DNA of 64,000 bases from contig JAVDOI010000008.1 in NCBI GenBank assembly GCA_032191485.1, positions 22,864,549 to 22,928,548 on the forward strand, read 5' to 3'. The position numbers were made by a program, and so were the translations under genes. Positions 33,925 to 44,644 of the stretch are shown here, piece by piece. Each line of letters starts with the position of its first letter. Positions within the stretch are counted from its first letter, which is position 1. The stretch comes from Leptoclinus maculatus (lineage: Eukaryota; Chordata; Actinopteri; Perciformes; Stichaeidae). The notes under the pieces were generated by a model. The model did no database searches. It was not told where the DNA came from and saw only the letters and a list, made by a program, of their open reading frames with translations.

Positions 33925-35622
33925 CAGTGGTGGGCCGTCAGGGCCTGCAAAGCCTTCTCTGCTGGCCTAAACAGAATCACAAAGTTATATCTATTTTATA
34001 ATTTAATACTTTTTCTTAAATACACTACATGTATTGTAATTTATAAAAATATTTTTCCCATTATCTTATTTTCTCATTGCACAGCTCCTGTCTTCCTCAG
34101 TTGCTCTGCTTCCAGTGCAGCTTGTTTTAAGGAGAGCTTTTATCCAATCAGATTTCACCTCTGTGTCTCTAGGTAAGAAGAGAGGCCCGAGGCCTGCAGA
34201 CTCACAAGTGAATCCCTTTGCAGTTTAAGTGAATGGGGACGATATTGTTGATTGTCATAGTCTTCAACCAATCAGATCTTTAGTAATTAATAAAAATATT
34301 TTTCCCATTATCTTATTTTCTCATTGCACAGCTACTGTCTTCCTCAGTTGCTCTGCTTCCAGTGCATCTTGTTTTAAAGATCAAATGGAGGAAGGAGGAG
34401 GAGAAACTGATTTAGTGGCGGAGTTACTGGGAACCCCTTTCTCAACAAGGACATTTCCGGACAAACTGGACATAGTAAGAAATGGCCGGCCAACCCCACA
34501 GCTAGCAGCCCTGATCCAGCCAGGAAAAGGATTTGTACGCCACTTTCAGTCCGCAAACTATGAACGGTATTCCTGGCTGACAGGGTCGGAGAAGAGCTGC
34601 AAATTGTATTGCTTTGAATGCCTGTTATTTGTGACTGAACGTCTTGGTGTTTGGAGCCACGCTGGATTTGGTAACCTGAGCTGCCTGAGCAAGGCCGCTA
34701 CACGACACCAAAGTACGGCGGGACACGTACAAGCCACGGTGCTGTTGAAAATCAAAAAGGACCTCTTGCTGGAACTGAAACGCACGGATGTACTGCACAG
34801 CCGCGACATTGAACTCTTTGTAAACAAAGACAGGAGGATGGACTTTGTATTTAAATAGAACAGCATTTGGTAAGTGAAACTGCTTTTGTTTTCTTTACAT
34901 CTGCAGTGTGTTAATTTTGCCTATCGTGTCGTTTATGGATATTGTTCCCTGATGTAAATACTATTTGAATGGCCCTTGCTCTTTAGTGTGAGTTTTGCTG
35001 GATTGTTTTGTCATGCTTTGTTGTAAATATATGTGTCTGGTTCTTGTGAGTTCGCTCTTGTCATTGTGTTAATTACGTCGATTTTCACCATATGCATTGT
35101 CCGTTAATTACGAAGCATACCGTCCTGCGTCGGTTTAGGGTCCGGATAATTGAATCTGTTTGGGCTGTTTTCTTTTACAAAGCAAGAATTATGGTCTGGA
35201 GAAATGGGGATTGTGTGGCGATTGCTTAGCCCTGTTTGAATCAGTAGGGAACAGCTGCCTAAACGCTGCGGGGTGAATGTAGCGTGAGTTTGTGTGTGTT
35301 GTTTTCCTTACTAAGCTAGTTTAGCATAGCCTCACAGAACACACAGCTGTGTTTTGTTTTGCTTCCAGGGTTAGACGCTGACCCGGAAACTAAACCGAAA
35401 CATTATATTTACCACAATTTAAGCTTCTGCATTTTCCAAATGCACTAGTATTATTCAAACGTATTGTTTGATTTGTAAGCCTCATACCGAACGGTTTAAT
35501 ACGAATACGTGATGTTACACCCCTAGAAACAAATAACCCTAGCTGTGGCGCCATCATGAGGTTATTAGGTGGTAAGACAGCAGGTAAGACAGGCCAGGTA
35601 TAAAATGCACGGCCCGCCACTG
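33925..35622 (+). mobile_element. hAT element (family 1, copy 1), 1698 bp
   Basis: Ends are CAGTGGTGGGCCGT on the left and the reverse complement of CAGTGGCGGGCCGT on the right. It is flanked by an 8-bp duplication with one mismatch, CTATTGAT (33917-33924) and CTATTGAG (35623-35630), the hAT hallmark. It contains one zinc-finger ORF (34385-34858). A second copy of the family lies at 58568-59628. Copy 1 has a duplicated 95-bp segment (34037-34131 and 34283-34377) and, at its right end, a stretch related to a different hAT family. Confidence 0.9.
34385..34858 (+). CDS. hAT-derived TTF-type zinc-finger protein fragment
   Basis: 157 codons starting MEEGGGETDL. The open frame extends upstream to 34229, but I choose the ATG at 34385 because the second family copy has a matching start (MAEGGETDL at 59199). 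Residues 72-79 (CKLYCFEC) and H108/H114 make a TTF-type zinc finger, the DNA-binding N-terminus of some hAT transposases and of related zinc-finger proteins with a hAT dimerisation domain. The frame ends ELFVNKDRRMDFVFK, with no catalytic domain or hAT dimerisation domain. A good splice donor (GGTAAGT) lies about 15 bases after the stop, so this could be the first exon of a longer ancestral gene. In this element only the fragment is kept. Confidence 0.7.
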   Translation: MEEGGGETDLVAELLGTPFSTRTFPDKLDIVRNGRPTPQLAALIQPGKGFVRHFQSANYERYSWLTGSEKSCKLYCFECLLFVTERLGVWSHAGFGNLSCLSKAATRHQSTAGHVQATVLLKIKKDLLLELKRTDVLHSRDIELFVNKDRRMDFVFK

Positions 35623-35635
35623 CTATTGAGTAGCA

Positions 35636-36050
35636 GTGCCAGCGCCTCTGTGGATGTGTCATTGGTCAGGCCGTTTTGTGCTTTTGTCCACATTAATGTT
35701 GTTATTTAGTTTAGTTTTTATGTTTGGTTTTGATTTATTCTCACATGTATTTCTAGTTGTTAAAAACAGAGGGAACCATTAGAATTTTGTCAAATTTAAT
35801 AATTTTAAATATTGAACAACCAATGGCTTTTTGAAAATGTACACGCATTATAGTCTAGCAAACTACCTCCAGCTTGTAGAATCCTCAAAAATAATATACA
35901 AAGTATCTGTTGGCCAAAAAAACAATTCAGAAAATTCAGCAAGAAATAACTGCTTGTAACGTTGAACATTTTAAAGTGACACAGTGAAGATATAAAATAT
36001 TTTGAGTGACACATTTTTGTAAAATTACAAAAAGACACAATGCTCTTTCA
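35636..36050. other. Short non-coding stretch
   Basis: AT-rich, no features recognised. Confidence 0.4.
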
Positions 36051-36064
36051 TCATGAAAATACAT

Positions 36065-36138
36065 ATCAAGGCAAGGCATGTTTATTTAGATACATTTCAG
36101 CAACAAGGCAATTCAAAGTACATAAAACATCAAAGGCC
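36065..36138 (+). repeat. LINE-tail-like repeat, left half, interrupted by the L1
   Basis: 'aaggcaaggcatgtttattta' and 'tttcagcaacaaggcaattcaaagt' are typical phrases of a common fish repeat. The L1 at 36153-38385 is inserted in it; the sequence after 38399 ('aaaaggaaatttaaatataa') probably continues it. Confidence 0.55.
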
Positions 36139-36152
36139 AAAAGACACATTTT

Positions 36153-38007
36153 TTAGAGGAGAGGAAGAGTATAAATTATCTTTATATGCTGATGATTTAT
36201 TATTATATATATATATATATCAGACCCTATTCTAAGTGTACCTCACATTATCCAAGCCTTGTTAAGATTTGGTACATTTTCTGGGTATAAACTAAATTTT
36301 AGTAAAAGTGAATGCTACTGTGAAGAATTTAATAACTTGGCGCTTCAAATTCAGAATAATGTATTACCATTCAAAATGTCGAGAAATGGCTTTAAATACT
36401 TGGGCATTAACATCACAAGAGATATGCAGAACCTTTACCAAGAAAACTTCTTTTCTCTACTTGAGAAAGTAAAACTAGATCTGAAGAAATGGAAAACAAT
36501 TAACTTATCCTTGGCAGGAAAAGTGAATTGCATCAAGATGAATGTGCTCCCCAAATTCCTTTACCTGTTTCAATGCCTTCCACTCTACCTTCCTAAATCT
36601 TTTAAACGTATTGACAAAGCTTTCACTTCATTTATATGGAATGGTAAGAACCCTAGGATACGTATAGAACTTCTACAGAGGCCTAAATTACAGGGAGGGC
36701 TAGCTCTTCCTAATCTTTGCTACTACTATTGGGCAACAAATGTTCAAACAATTCTCTTTTGGCTACAAGCTCCAGATGCAGACTGGTGTCACTACGAAGC
36801 TAGATCTTGCAGCTCAACATCTCTTACAGCCCTGGTCATTTCCAGTCTTCCAGTTTCTATCTCACATTTCACAAACAATCCAATTGTCATCAATACCCTC
36901 AAGATATGGTTTCAATTTAGACGGAACTTTGGTTTTAATTATCTTCTTAACATAAGCCCCATATGCAATAACCACCTCTTCCCCCCAGCTAGAATAGATG
37001 CTACATTCTCTCTCTGGCAAAGAAAAGGCATCGTTAAATTTAAGGATATGTACATAAACTGTATATTTGCCAGCTTTGAGGATTTATCACACAAATTTAG
37101 CCTTCCTCGGTCCAGTTTATTTCGATATTTCCAAATCCGCCACTTCCTTAAGTGTCATGACGCTAACTTTCCAAACATCTCTTCAGTGTCAGGCTTAGAT
37201 GATATGCTAGAATTCCTATCCGACTCAAAAAGGCTAATTTCAAGAATACATGACTGTATAGCCTCTCTTAAAAATGTAACCCTGGTGAAGATAAGGGCGG
37301 ACTGGGAAGGTGAGCTGGAAGGTGAGCTAGGGGGTGACATAGAAGAAGACATGTGTAACTGTGCTTTACAAAGAGTGAATGACAGTTCCTCTTGTGCAAA
37401 ACTTAACATAATACAATTTAAAATTCTGCATCAAGCTCATTTCTCAAAAGCAAGATTAGCTAAAATGTACCCTGATTCAGATGCTAGTTGTAACAGATGT
37501 CATAATACCCCTGCCAACTTAACTCACATGTTTTGGTCATGCCCTGCTCTGGCATCTTACTGGTCTGTGATCTTTAAAACACTATCTGAGGCTCTTAATA
37601 TCGATTGTCAACCCAATGCAGCATCAGCTATATTTGGTATCACAGATAGACAACACTCTACAATAAGAAAAAGACATAAAAACATCATGGCGTTTACAAC
37701 ACTTCTTGCTCGTAGAAGAATATTGTTGCATTGGAAATCAACAAATCCACCTAAGGCGTCTATGTGGTTTAGTGACCTGATGCAATTCATACAATTGGAG
37801 AAAATAAAATACTCACTTAGGGGGTCAAGGAACAAATTCTTCTCCACCTGGGACCCAGTTTTGACATACTTGGGAATCTCAAAACTATGCCTGATACCCC
37901 CTAGCAGTATTTCTTGGTCTAGACCCTTAATCATGTGGCGCACAATAGACAACTGGTTTTATTTTTATTTTTATTTTTATTTAACTCTCTTTCTGTTGGA
38001 CAAGTAA
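36153..38007 (+). pseudogene. L1 ORF2 C-terminal part, frameshifted
   Basis: The fragment starts inside the reverse transcriptase: EEYKLSLYADDLLLY (about 36162-36205) contains the YADD catalytic motif. An AT repeat (36204-36220) breaks the frame; the rest runs from 36259 to a TAA at 38007 as 582 open codons. It shows FSGYKLNFSKSE, GFKYLGINIT, a long RT connection region with SLAGKVNCIKMNVLPKFLYL and RPKLQGGLALPNL, and near residue 411 the C-terminal cysteine motif CNRCHNTPANLTHMFWSC. ORF2 normally exceeds 1200 residues, so endonuclease and most of the RT are missing. It cannot be active. Confidence 0.92.
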
Positions 38008-38253
38008 TAATTCGGGCACTCTCGTTTCTACATACTGGCCAATCCTGTTGTCTTTTGATTTTTTAGGCATATTGTGCTTGTATGATGTGTTGATTGTATA
38101 TTTACTTTGTAGAGTGATGTAGGCGTGTCTACATACAGATGTACGGTGTATGTGTGTGTTTATGAACATATACATAATGACGTCAGGCACTGCGAAATGA
38201 GGTGACCTTTTTTATTTATTTACTTTTCTGTTCTTCTAGGTGGGTGTACCAGT

Positions 38254-38269
38254 GGGTGGGGTGGGTGGG
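38254..38269 (+). other. G-quadruplex motif in L1 3' UTR
   Basis: GGGTGGGGTGGGTGGG, four G-tracts with single-base loops, about 250 bp after the ORF2 stop. G-rich quadruplex-forming tracts are a known feature of L1 3' UTRs in mammals. Confidence 0.85.
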
Positions 38270-38399
38270 ACAGGTTTGTTGTTTGTTTGTATATGTTAAC
38301 AAAAAAGCTAAAAAACAATGGAAATACAAGTCAAAGTACATGTTTACTGCATTCTATGTCTGCCAATATTTAAAAAAAAAAAAAAAAAAGACACATTTT

Positions 38400-39370
38400 A
38401 AAAGGAAATTTAAATATAATTAACAACAGTCATTAAGTATCCAAGAGAATAGAAATAAACTAAATTTAAGTAGAAGACAGGTATAAAATACAAGAATATT
38501 TAGCTCTCAAAACAGCAACATATGTGTACTGTATGAGTGAAGACACTGATATGTGATTTAGTGAATGAAATCAGTAGGTATAGTCTAGAGACAGACACAG
38601 GTGTTACGAGATAAATATATATATTAACACAAGACAAATGAAATAGAGGTTATGATTTGTATATATTTCCGATTTTTTGATGTTTTTGTTAGTGGGAGTA
38701 ATGTAAGTGTCTGTGTGCGTGTATGAAATTGTGTTGTGTGAGTGTGTCATATAGTCAAAAATATATAACTGTGACAGAGCCATGTGCAGGTAGGAGGAGA
38801 GATAAATCGGTAAATAAATATGAAAGTAAATAAATGGTAATAATCTTAAACATTTATTCACCCTGTCAACTGTCATCAATATGGTTCTGTTTTTTTATTT
38901 GCTATATTAATGCCTTTCAATTTGGACTGATCCTCTATAGGTTACGTAATGAACTGTGATGAACTTCAGCTCACTTGGCTGGCCCGTCTTGTTTTGATTC
39001 AGAACAGTGGTAACGTGCTAGTTTGGAAAAAATGTTTTGCTATTGCCGACTCAAGTCTTGGGCTGAATTTCTGTCCCAGTACGTCCCTGTACTGAGAGCA
39101 AGGTTATATAAAAGGTGAAAGATGCAACAATAACAACCTCCATTTTGCACTCTCCGTTCCTCCATTCCCTCAAAAGACTGCAGTGCTTAGACACTTTGTA
39201 AATAACCAATAGTTGAATTCAAAAAAGTTGAAGCAAAAAAGCGAGCACTTCCAATGGAATGAACTTTGTTGTTTTGATTTTTTTTTGCCACCATCAATGT
39301 TATCTTAGAAACAACCCTGAAGAAGCTAAAAAGAGGCCCAGTAAATACAAAGCAGATTGACCTGGTCGGC
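38400..39370. other. Non-coding stretch, continuation of older repeat then unassigned
   Basis: The first 50-60 bases probably complete the repeat split by the L1. The rest is AT-rich with no recognised feature. Confidence 0.4.
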
Positions 39371-39374
39371 GGTC

Positions 39375-40305
39375 ACAGCAGAGACACCATAGTGGAGATG
39401 GTAGTAGATTTCCGGAAGAACACAGCCCCACGTGCCCCCATCACCCTGTGTGACTTCCCGGTCACCGCTGTGGAGTCCTTCCACTTCCTGGGCTCCACCA
39501 TACCCCAGGACCTCAAGTGGGAGCTGAACATCAACTCCATGTAGGTTCAGCAGAGGATGTACTTCCTGAGGAAGCTGAAGAAGTTCAACCTGCCAAAGAC
39601 AAAGATGCTGCTATCAATGAGTCCATCTTCACCTCCTCCATCACAGTCTGGTACGCCGCAGCCACCACCAAGGACGACTTCAGACTGCAGCGTATCATTC
39701 GCTCTGCTGACCTCAAGTGGGAGCTGAACATCAACTCCATGTAGATTCAGCAGAGGATGTACTTCCTGAGGAAGCTGAAGAAGTTCAACCTGCCAAAGAC
39801 AAAGATGCTGCCATCAATGAGTCCATCTTCACCTCCTCCATCACAGTCTGGTACGCCGCAGCCACCGCCAAGGATGACTTCAGACTGCAGCGTATCATTC
39901 GCTCTGCTGAGAGAGTGATTGGCTGCAATCTGCTGTTCCTCCACTTGTTTGTCTTTTAGGACCCTGAGGCGGGCAAGAAAGATCGTAGCAGACCCGTCTC
40001 ACCCTGGACACAAACTTTATGAGTTGCGGTCCATCAGGACAAAACCTCACGCAATACAAAGTTCGGCTCATTAACAAAGCCCGGGACCCCTACTGACTCT
40101 GACTCTTCCCAGGACAATTACATATCCCTGCACAACTCTTCACTTTTAATATACACTTGACACTTTAATTACAGACTTATTTTAACGTACTCTTAATTTG
40201 CCTATTTGTTTATTCTATTGTAAATTTTCACATTTTTATTTTTAAATTATGTCTTGTGTTTATTGTTATGCACCAATCATCAAATGAGATTCCTTGTACG
40301 TGCAA
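39375..40305 (+). pseudogene. LINE 3' end with internal tandem duplication
   Basis: The translated pieces VVDFRKN, VESFHFLGSTI, LKWELNINSM and QQRMYFLRKLKKFNLP match the post-palm region of fish CR1/Rex-type LINE reverse transcriptases. A TAG follows NINSM in both repeat units. The 200-bp unit 39509-39708 is repeated at 39709-39908. After it come RTLRRARKIVADPSHPGHKL-like sequence (39960-40015) and an AT-rich 3' UTR. Exact clade is uncertain. Confidence 0.75.
39509..39908 (+). repeat. 200-bp tandem duplication, two units
   Basis: Units 39509-39708 and 39709-39908 start GACCTCAAGTGGGAGCTG and differ at about four sites (98 percent identity), so the duplication is much younger than the LINE decay around it. 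Confidence 0.93.
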
Positions 40306-40307
40306 AT

Positions 40308-40960
40308 CAGTGGCGGCTGGTCAATAGAGGGCGCTAGGGCGCCGCCCCCCCAAGCCACAAATAATAAAAAATAATAATAATAAATTATACAAATTGTCAA
40401 TATTTGTGTTTTTGAAATATGGAATGCACCCAGTAATATGTGTAAAATATGATATCTGCACAAAATATATGCTTTTCCTGCACGTCCTCTCCGCCTGTCT
40501 ACATGTCTCAGCAGCGCTGGGGCCATGGAGAAATCACCCACAGGAGGCGGGTCTGTCAAGCAGTTTAGCCAATTGCTGATTAAAGATATGAATGTATGAC
40601 ATACAATTTAGCCAATCAGCGTCCTCAAATAAATTCAGCATGGGGCAAAATTTGTATGCCCTAAACTGCGCGTCCTCATCAGGACTAGTCTGTACAGGCG
40701 AGCGCGAGCACTACTCCTACAAGACCCGTTTGAGAGGAGAACTTTGGCAGAGAAACTGCAGTGAAAGAGCTGATCCCAGATCAGCCTGACCTCACAATCA
40801 GACAGCAGACTAGCGGGAAAGGGAAGCAGTACACAAAGCTTCTCTACTAGCTGTACACCAGACAGGTTTGGCTAGCTGGATGCAGTCATGCTAATAACTT
40901 GTTTAGCTTTTTAAAACAACGGGGACAGATCCAGCATGGACAGTTAGGGAGTGAGGGAGG
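40308..40960 (+). mobile_element. hAT element 5' end, right end not seen
   Basis: Begins CAGTGGCGGCTGG and continues with GGGCGCTAGGGCGCCGCCCC, in the style of hAT termini in fish. No matching GCCGCCACTG end was found to the right in this window, so the element is truncated or its end has decayed. No transposase domain is visible. Confidence 0.5.
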
Positions 40961-40964
40961 AGGA

Positions 40965-42880
40965 GGTAAGGAGACATGAGAACACCAGGGCACACATGAA
41001 CTCTGTCAAGCTACATATTAGGCAAAGTGAACATCTTGTCTTCTACATAGTTGTCCTCAGTCTCATCTGCTTAACTTGGTCATGGAGGCATCAAAATGTA
41101 ATTGAGATGGTAAATTAACAGTGAAAACTCATCATAGCTTAATTTAACACCATTATTCCTAAATGCACTTCATGTTTACTTCTCCTGATCTTTACCTCCT
41201 ATAACAAGGTCCATAGGGGCATCATATTATATATATATCTATATATGTGTGTGTGTGTTTTATATTCTACTAATTATTATTATATGATATATATATATAT
41301 TATTACATTATACTGAATTCCCTGTGAGGGTGACAAAAATATGATGTCCTGACGTGTTTATCAAAGTGTTATTTACTGCTTTTTTCGTGTTGGAATAAAT
41401 GTTAATTATTTAACTGCAAAGTAATGCGTGTTTGATACCTTCATTTTTTTGCATTAAATCATACTGGGATGTTTGCTGAAATTGATAACTCTCAGACCTA
41501 ATTTCAAAGCGAGTCAGTATCAGAGGCAGTTGTTGGCCCATCTGATACAACAACGGCTACAAACGGGACCAGAAACAGTGAAGTCAGATTACTGTAGCCA
41601 AAGGGAAAAATGACTGCTCTTAGAGCCTGACATTATCCTCCAGCCAAAGACAACCTTTATCTCAACCACACATACAGTATATCTCTGTGATCCATATTGA
41701 GTCCTACAGCACCATTATCATCAGACACACATATTGATCATTTTGCCTCAAATCAATACCATCAATTTGACCTGGTATAAGCGATTTGACTGCAGTTTTT
41801 TTTTCTGTCATACAGAAAAATGTGTTTTACCGTGATAACATTGTATTCACCTCTCTCGCTTGTTTGTGGGAAAACATTTATAGGAAATGAGAGCTGATAA
41901 AAACGGTCCAAACACTTTCCGTCGGTCACTCCGTGTGAGATCAAGTCGATTAAAATGCAATCGAGGCGGCGGTTGTAAAACATGCTCAGTGAACAGCAAC
42001 AGAAGCAGGATAATGTGTGCCGTTATATCCTCTCTCTCTCTCCATCCCTCTCTTTGTTGTCTCCCTTGCTCTCGCATGCTGTACACACAGCCTCTCTGAT
42101 GCTAATAAACCTTAAATAGATATTTTATGGTTGTGTAAATCCCTGAAAGATGCATGCATATAAAACCCACGTTTTTAATTTTTTCTTCTCCTTGTGTGTT
42201 GTGCGTTCTGAGCATATGGACATCCCACGCCACAGATGTGGCTTTATTTGTGTGATCAATACACCATCTCCGAAGCTCTGCGATAGCCCTCAGAGCACAG
42301 TCATCAGTCATCAGCTCAGCCGTGAACAAGTGAAGATGTTATGAAATTAGAAGACTGTACACAAGATGATTGACAATGTCACCGCTCATGTTTTGCCTTG
42401 TTTTTGCCTTCATGCAAATTACCATTATCTCAATCCATTAACACCTGTGAAACCGCACAGCAGCTCAGTATTGTGTGGCGCTATAGTTCTATCGAGCGTT
42501 TGCTGGATCTTTATACGAGTCCATTTGTCTCTCACAGCCCCTCCAGTGACTCCCGTTGGTCTCTGGGGGACCTCAAGGTCCTCGCTATAAATGCATTTGC
42601 AGTTACATTTGACTTGGAGTATTGATCCGGGTCTTATTGTTGTTGCACAATGTCGTATTGATGATGTATAAAGCATAGCCAGAGTGAGTGAGTGGTAGCA
42701 TTGTGACAGCCTTATCAACCCGAACAAAAGTCAGGCTGGGGTAAAATCCATGAGCGGATCTGACTCCGAACAAGGGTTCAGCATTGCATATCTGTATTGA
42801 TTAGTCATTACTGATCGATATCTCTTGATGCAGTGTTAAGTTTCCTCGTCATTCTCAGCTATTTGTCTTTTTCTTTTTTT
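40965..42880. other. Non-coding stretch; AT repeats and ordinary sequence
   Basis: AT and GT simple repeats at 41226-41260 and 41285-41301. 41480-42730 has mixed composition without element ends and leads to a candidate exon. No gene recognised in it. Confidence 0.4.
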
Positions 42881-42887
42881 TCTGCAG

Positions 42888-42954
42888 GACTGTGGCAGCT
42901 CCTCCGGATGGCTTCCACCCAGTGAAAATGAAACCGCCGATGAAGGGGATTCAG
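42888..42954 (+). CDS. Candidate host exon, 67 nt
   Basis: Preceded by a strong polypyrimidine tract and acceptor (TTTTCTTTTTTTTCTGCAG) and followed by a donor (CAG/GTCTGT). Two frames are open: one reads TVAAPPDGFHPVKMKPPMKG in its first 20 codons, the other DCGSSSGWLPPSENETADEG. The first has the more protein-like composition but I do not recognise either. It is not part of any repeat I can see. A 67-nt exon would change the reading phase by one. Upstream sequence for 400 bp is free of repeats. If real, the whole window could be the intron-rich part of a large host gene on the plus strand. Confidence 0.4.
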
Positions 42955-42959
42955 GTCTG

Positions 42960-43700
42960 TTTCATGTAGCTCAGTGCGGACTGAATCTGACGGCTCAAGA
43001 GGGTCAAAAAGCCGGTCTTTCATTTTACTGTATTGATTGAGATATCTGATGAAGCGCAGAGGTTTCTCTAATATACAGTTTTATAAAAACACCATGAAAA
43101 CCAATTATTCGATGTGGAAATGAACATTGTGAAGATTACAAACATAGATTAAAATAATGATTGTGTGAAATTACAATAGTTGAATTTAGTCCAAGGCCTG
43201 AATCAGACTTTGAGAATCAGAGATATGTTCCCTTATTTGTTGATTATTGTAATTTGATTACTTTGGTCCACAGAGCTGGACTCGACCCGACTTTGACTGT
43301 CTTTACATCCAGGTTTAATATGTCTCCACTTTGACAGAACCTTTACTGTAACACTCTAATCTAGCTTGCACTTTATTTCTTTGTTTTTGCTTTCTAATTT
43401 ATTTTTGATGGCTTTCTTTTCTTTCAATTTTTGTCTATGTATCCAGATTGTATTTCTTGTTCTGTGTTGCATTGTAATTGCCTTTGTGTATACGCTTCCC
43501 TTGCCTTAACCTTGCCTAACCTCTACATTTTTAGTGCAGGATTCTAATAAAGAGTTTGACTCATGGACGGACTGGCAGAATAAATATCTATGGGGAAAAG
43601 TAAAGTGTAATGTTGCTTCAAAGAATACTCCACTGATTTAGCATTACATTATTACTAATCAACAGGGGTGTAGTTAGCACGTCTGAGCTAGATATACTGG
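42960..43700. other. Non-coding stretch, nothing recognised
   Basis: No domain-bearing frame and no repeat ends. Confidence 0.4.
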
Positions 43701-43724
43701 CTATATATACCAGTTAGAGAAACA

Positions 43725-44640
43725 ATTTTTTGTGTAACAGGGTAGCTATGAGGCAATCTGTGTCTGAACCTTGTTGCTTCACTACTGGGGTCCCTCAAGG
43801 TTCTTTTCTGGGTACCCTATTTTTTTTAATCTACTACAAGTTACATGGCTCTGTTATTTACTTACATCGCTTTTCCTACTACAGCTATACAGATCACCCT
43901 CAACTATTTCCATCTTTTCTGCTGTCTAAAACCCAGGTGACAAAACGCATCACTGCTTGTCTGGCCCACATCTCTCAGTAGATGTCTGCACACCACCTGA
44001 AGCTCAACCTTGACAAGACTGAGTTGTTCTTCCTCCCAGGGAAGGCAACTCCATAACCTCTCCGTTACCAGAACTCTGCCGTGTCCCCGACTGGTTGACC
44101 AGATGTCCTTCGCTGTCTCTTGGACAGCCCGCTCTTGCAGATTAATTCTCAACATTAGGGGGATACTTCCCTTCCTTAACCAGGAGAAGGCGCAGGTTCT
44201 GGTCCAAGTAATTGTAAGCAAAGCAATGACGTTAACAAATAAAGACTATACACAGGCAATTAAGTGATATCCCATGCAGTTGTTTTGACCGGCCTGTAAA
44301 TAAAATCTCTAGTCCTCTTTGTGCAAGTGAAAATACGGTGGATTTAGAGACGAGACCTATACCTTTAAAAAGTGGTCTCGAGACCATTCTCGAGGAGGGA
44401 CTCCGTTACCGCTGAACAAAAGTACAACTGTTTTCCATCTTGGCTCCACAATGTCACACAATGAGCTACCATTATTGACATCAGCTCAGCAGAAACTCTA
44501 CACATCTCCCGTCACAGACTGAAAAGTTATCTGTTCAGACCACACCCTAGCCCACAGAAGCCAAGCTCTTTTTGTGTCTAAATGTTTTGAGCCACGACAA
44601 GGCCAAATGCCAGAGATGCCTTTTGGTACTGATCAGTTAT
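43725..44640 (+). pseudogene. L2-type LINE fragment (RT palm to 3' end)
   Basis: Reads CCFTTGVPQGSFLGTLFF (RT motif B region), then HRFSYYSYTDHPQLF, where the usual YADD is changed to YTDH, then ITACLAHIS, HLKLNLDKTELFFLPG and SCRLILNIRGILPFLNQE followed by AQVLVQ in shifted frames. An unrelated piece of about 160 bp (44240-44400, including GGTCTCGAGACC) interrupts it before the 3' part at 44405-44640. Catalytic motif loss and stops show an old dead copy. Related to the fragment at 12030-12480. Confidence 0.8.
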
Positions 44641-44644
44641 GGCC

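Larger units (their letters stand above)
36153..38385 (+). mobile_element. 5'-truncated L1 LINE insertion
   Basis: A 2.2-kb L1 3' part flanked by a perfect 14-bp duplication, AAAAGACACATTTT (36139-36152 and 38386-38399), with an A tail of about 18 nt that merges into the right-hand duplication. The integration site fits L1 endonuclease cutting (TTTT on the bottom strand). It carries the end of ORF2, a 3' UTR with a G-quadruplex-type run, and inserted into an older repeat. Confidence 0.9.

Noticed and set aside
34229..34384. Upstream extension of the hAT ORF to an ATG at 34229
   Set aside because: The extension translates the duplicated non-coding segment; the sister copy supports the start at 34385.
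33928..35620. CRISPR-like repetition of segments
   Set aside because: The repeated pieces are parts of hAT elements; no regular spacer pattern anywhere in the window.
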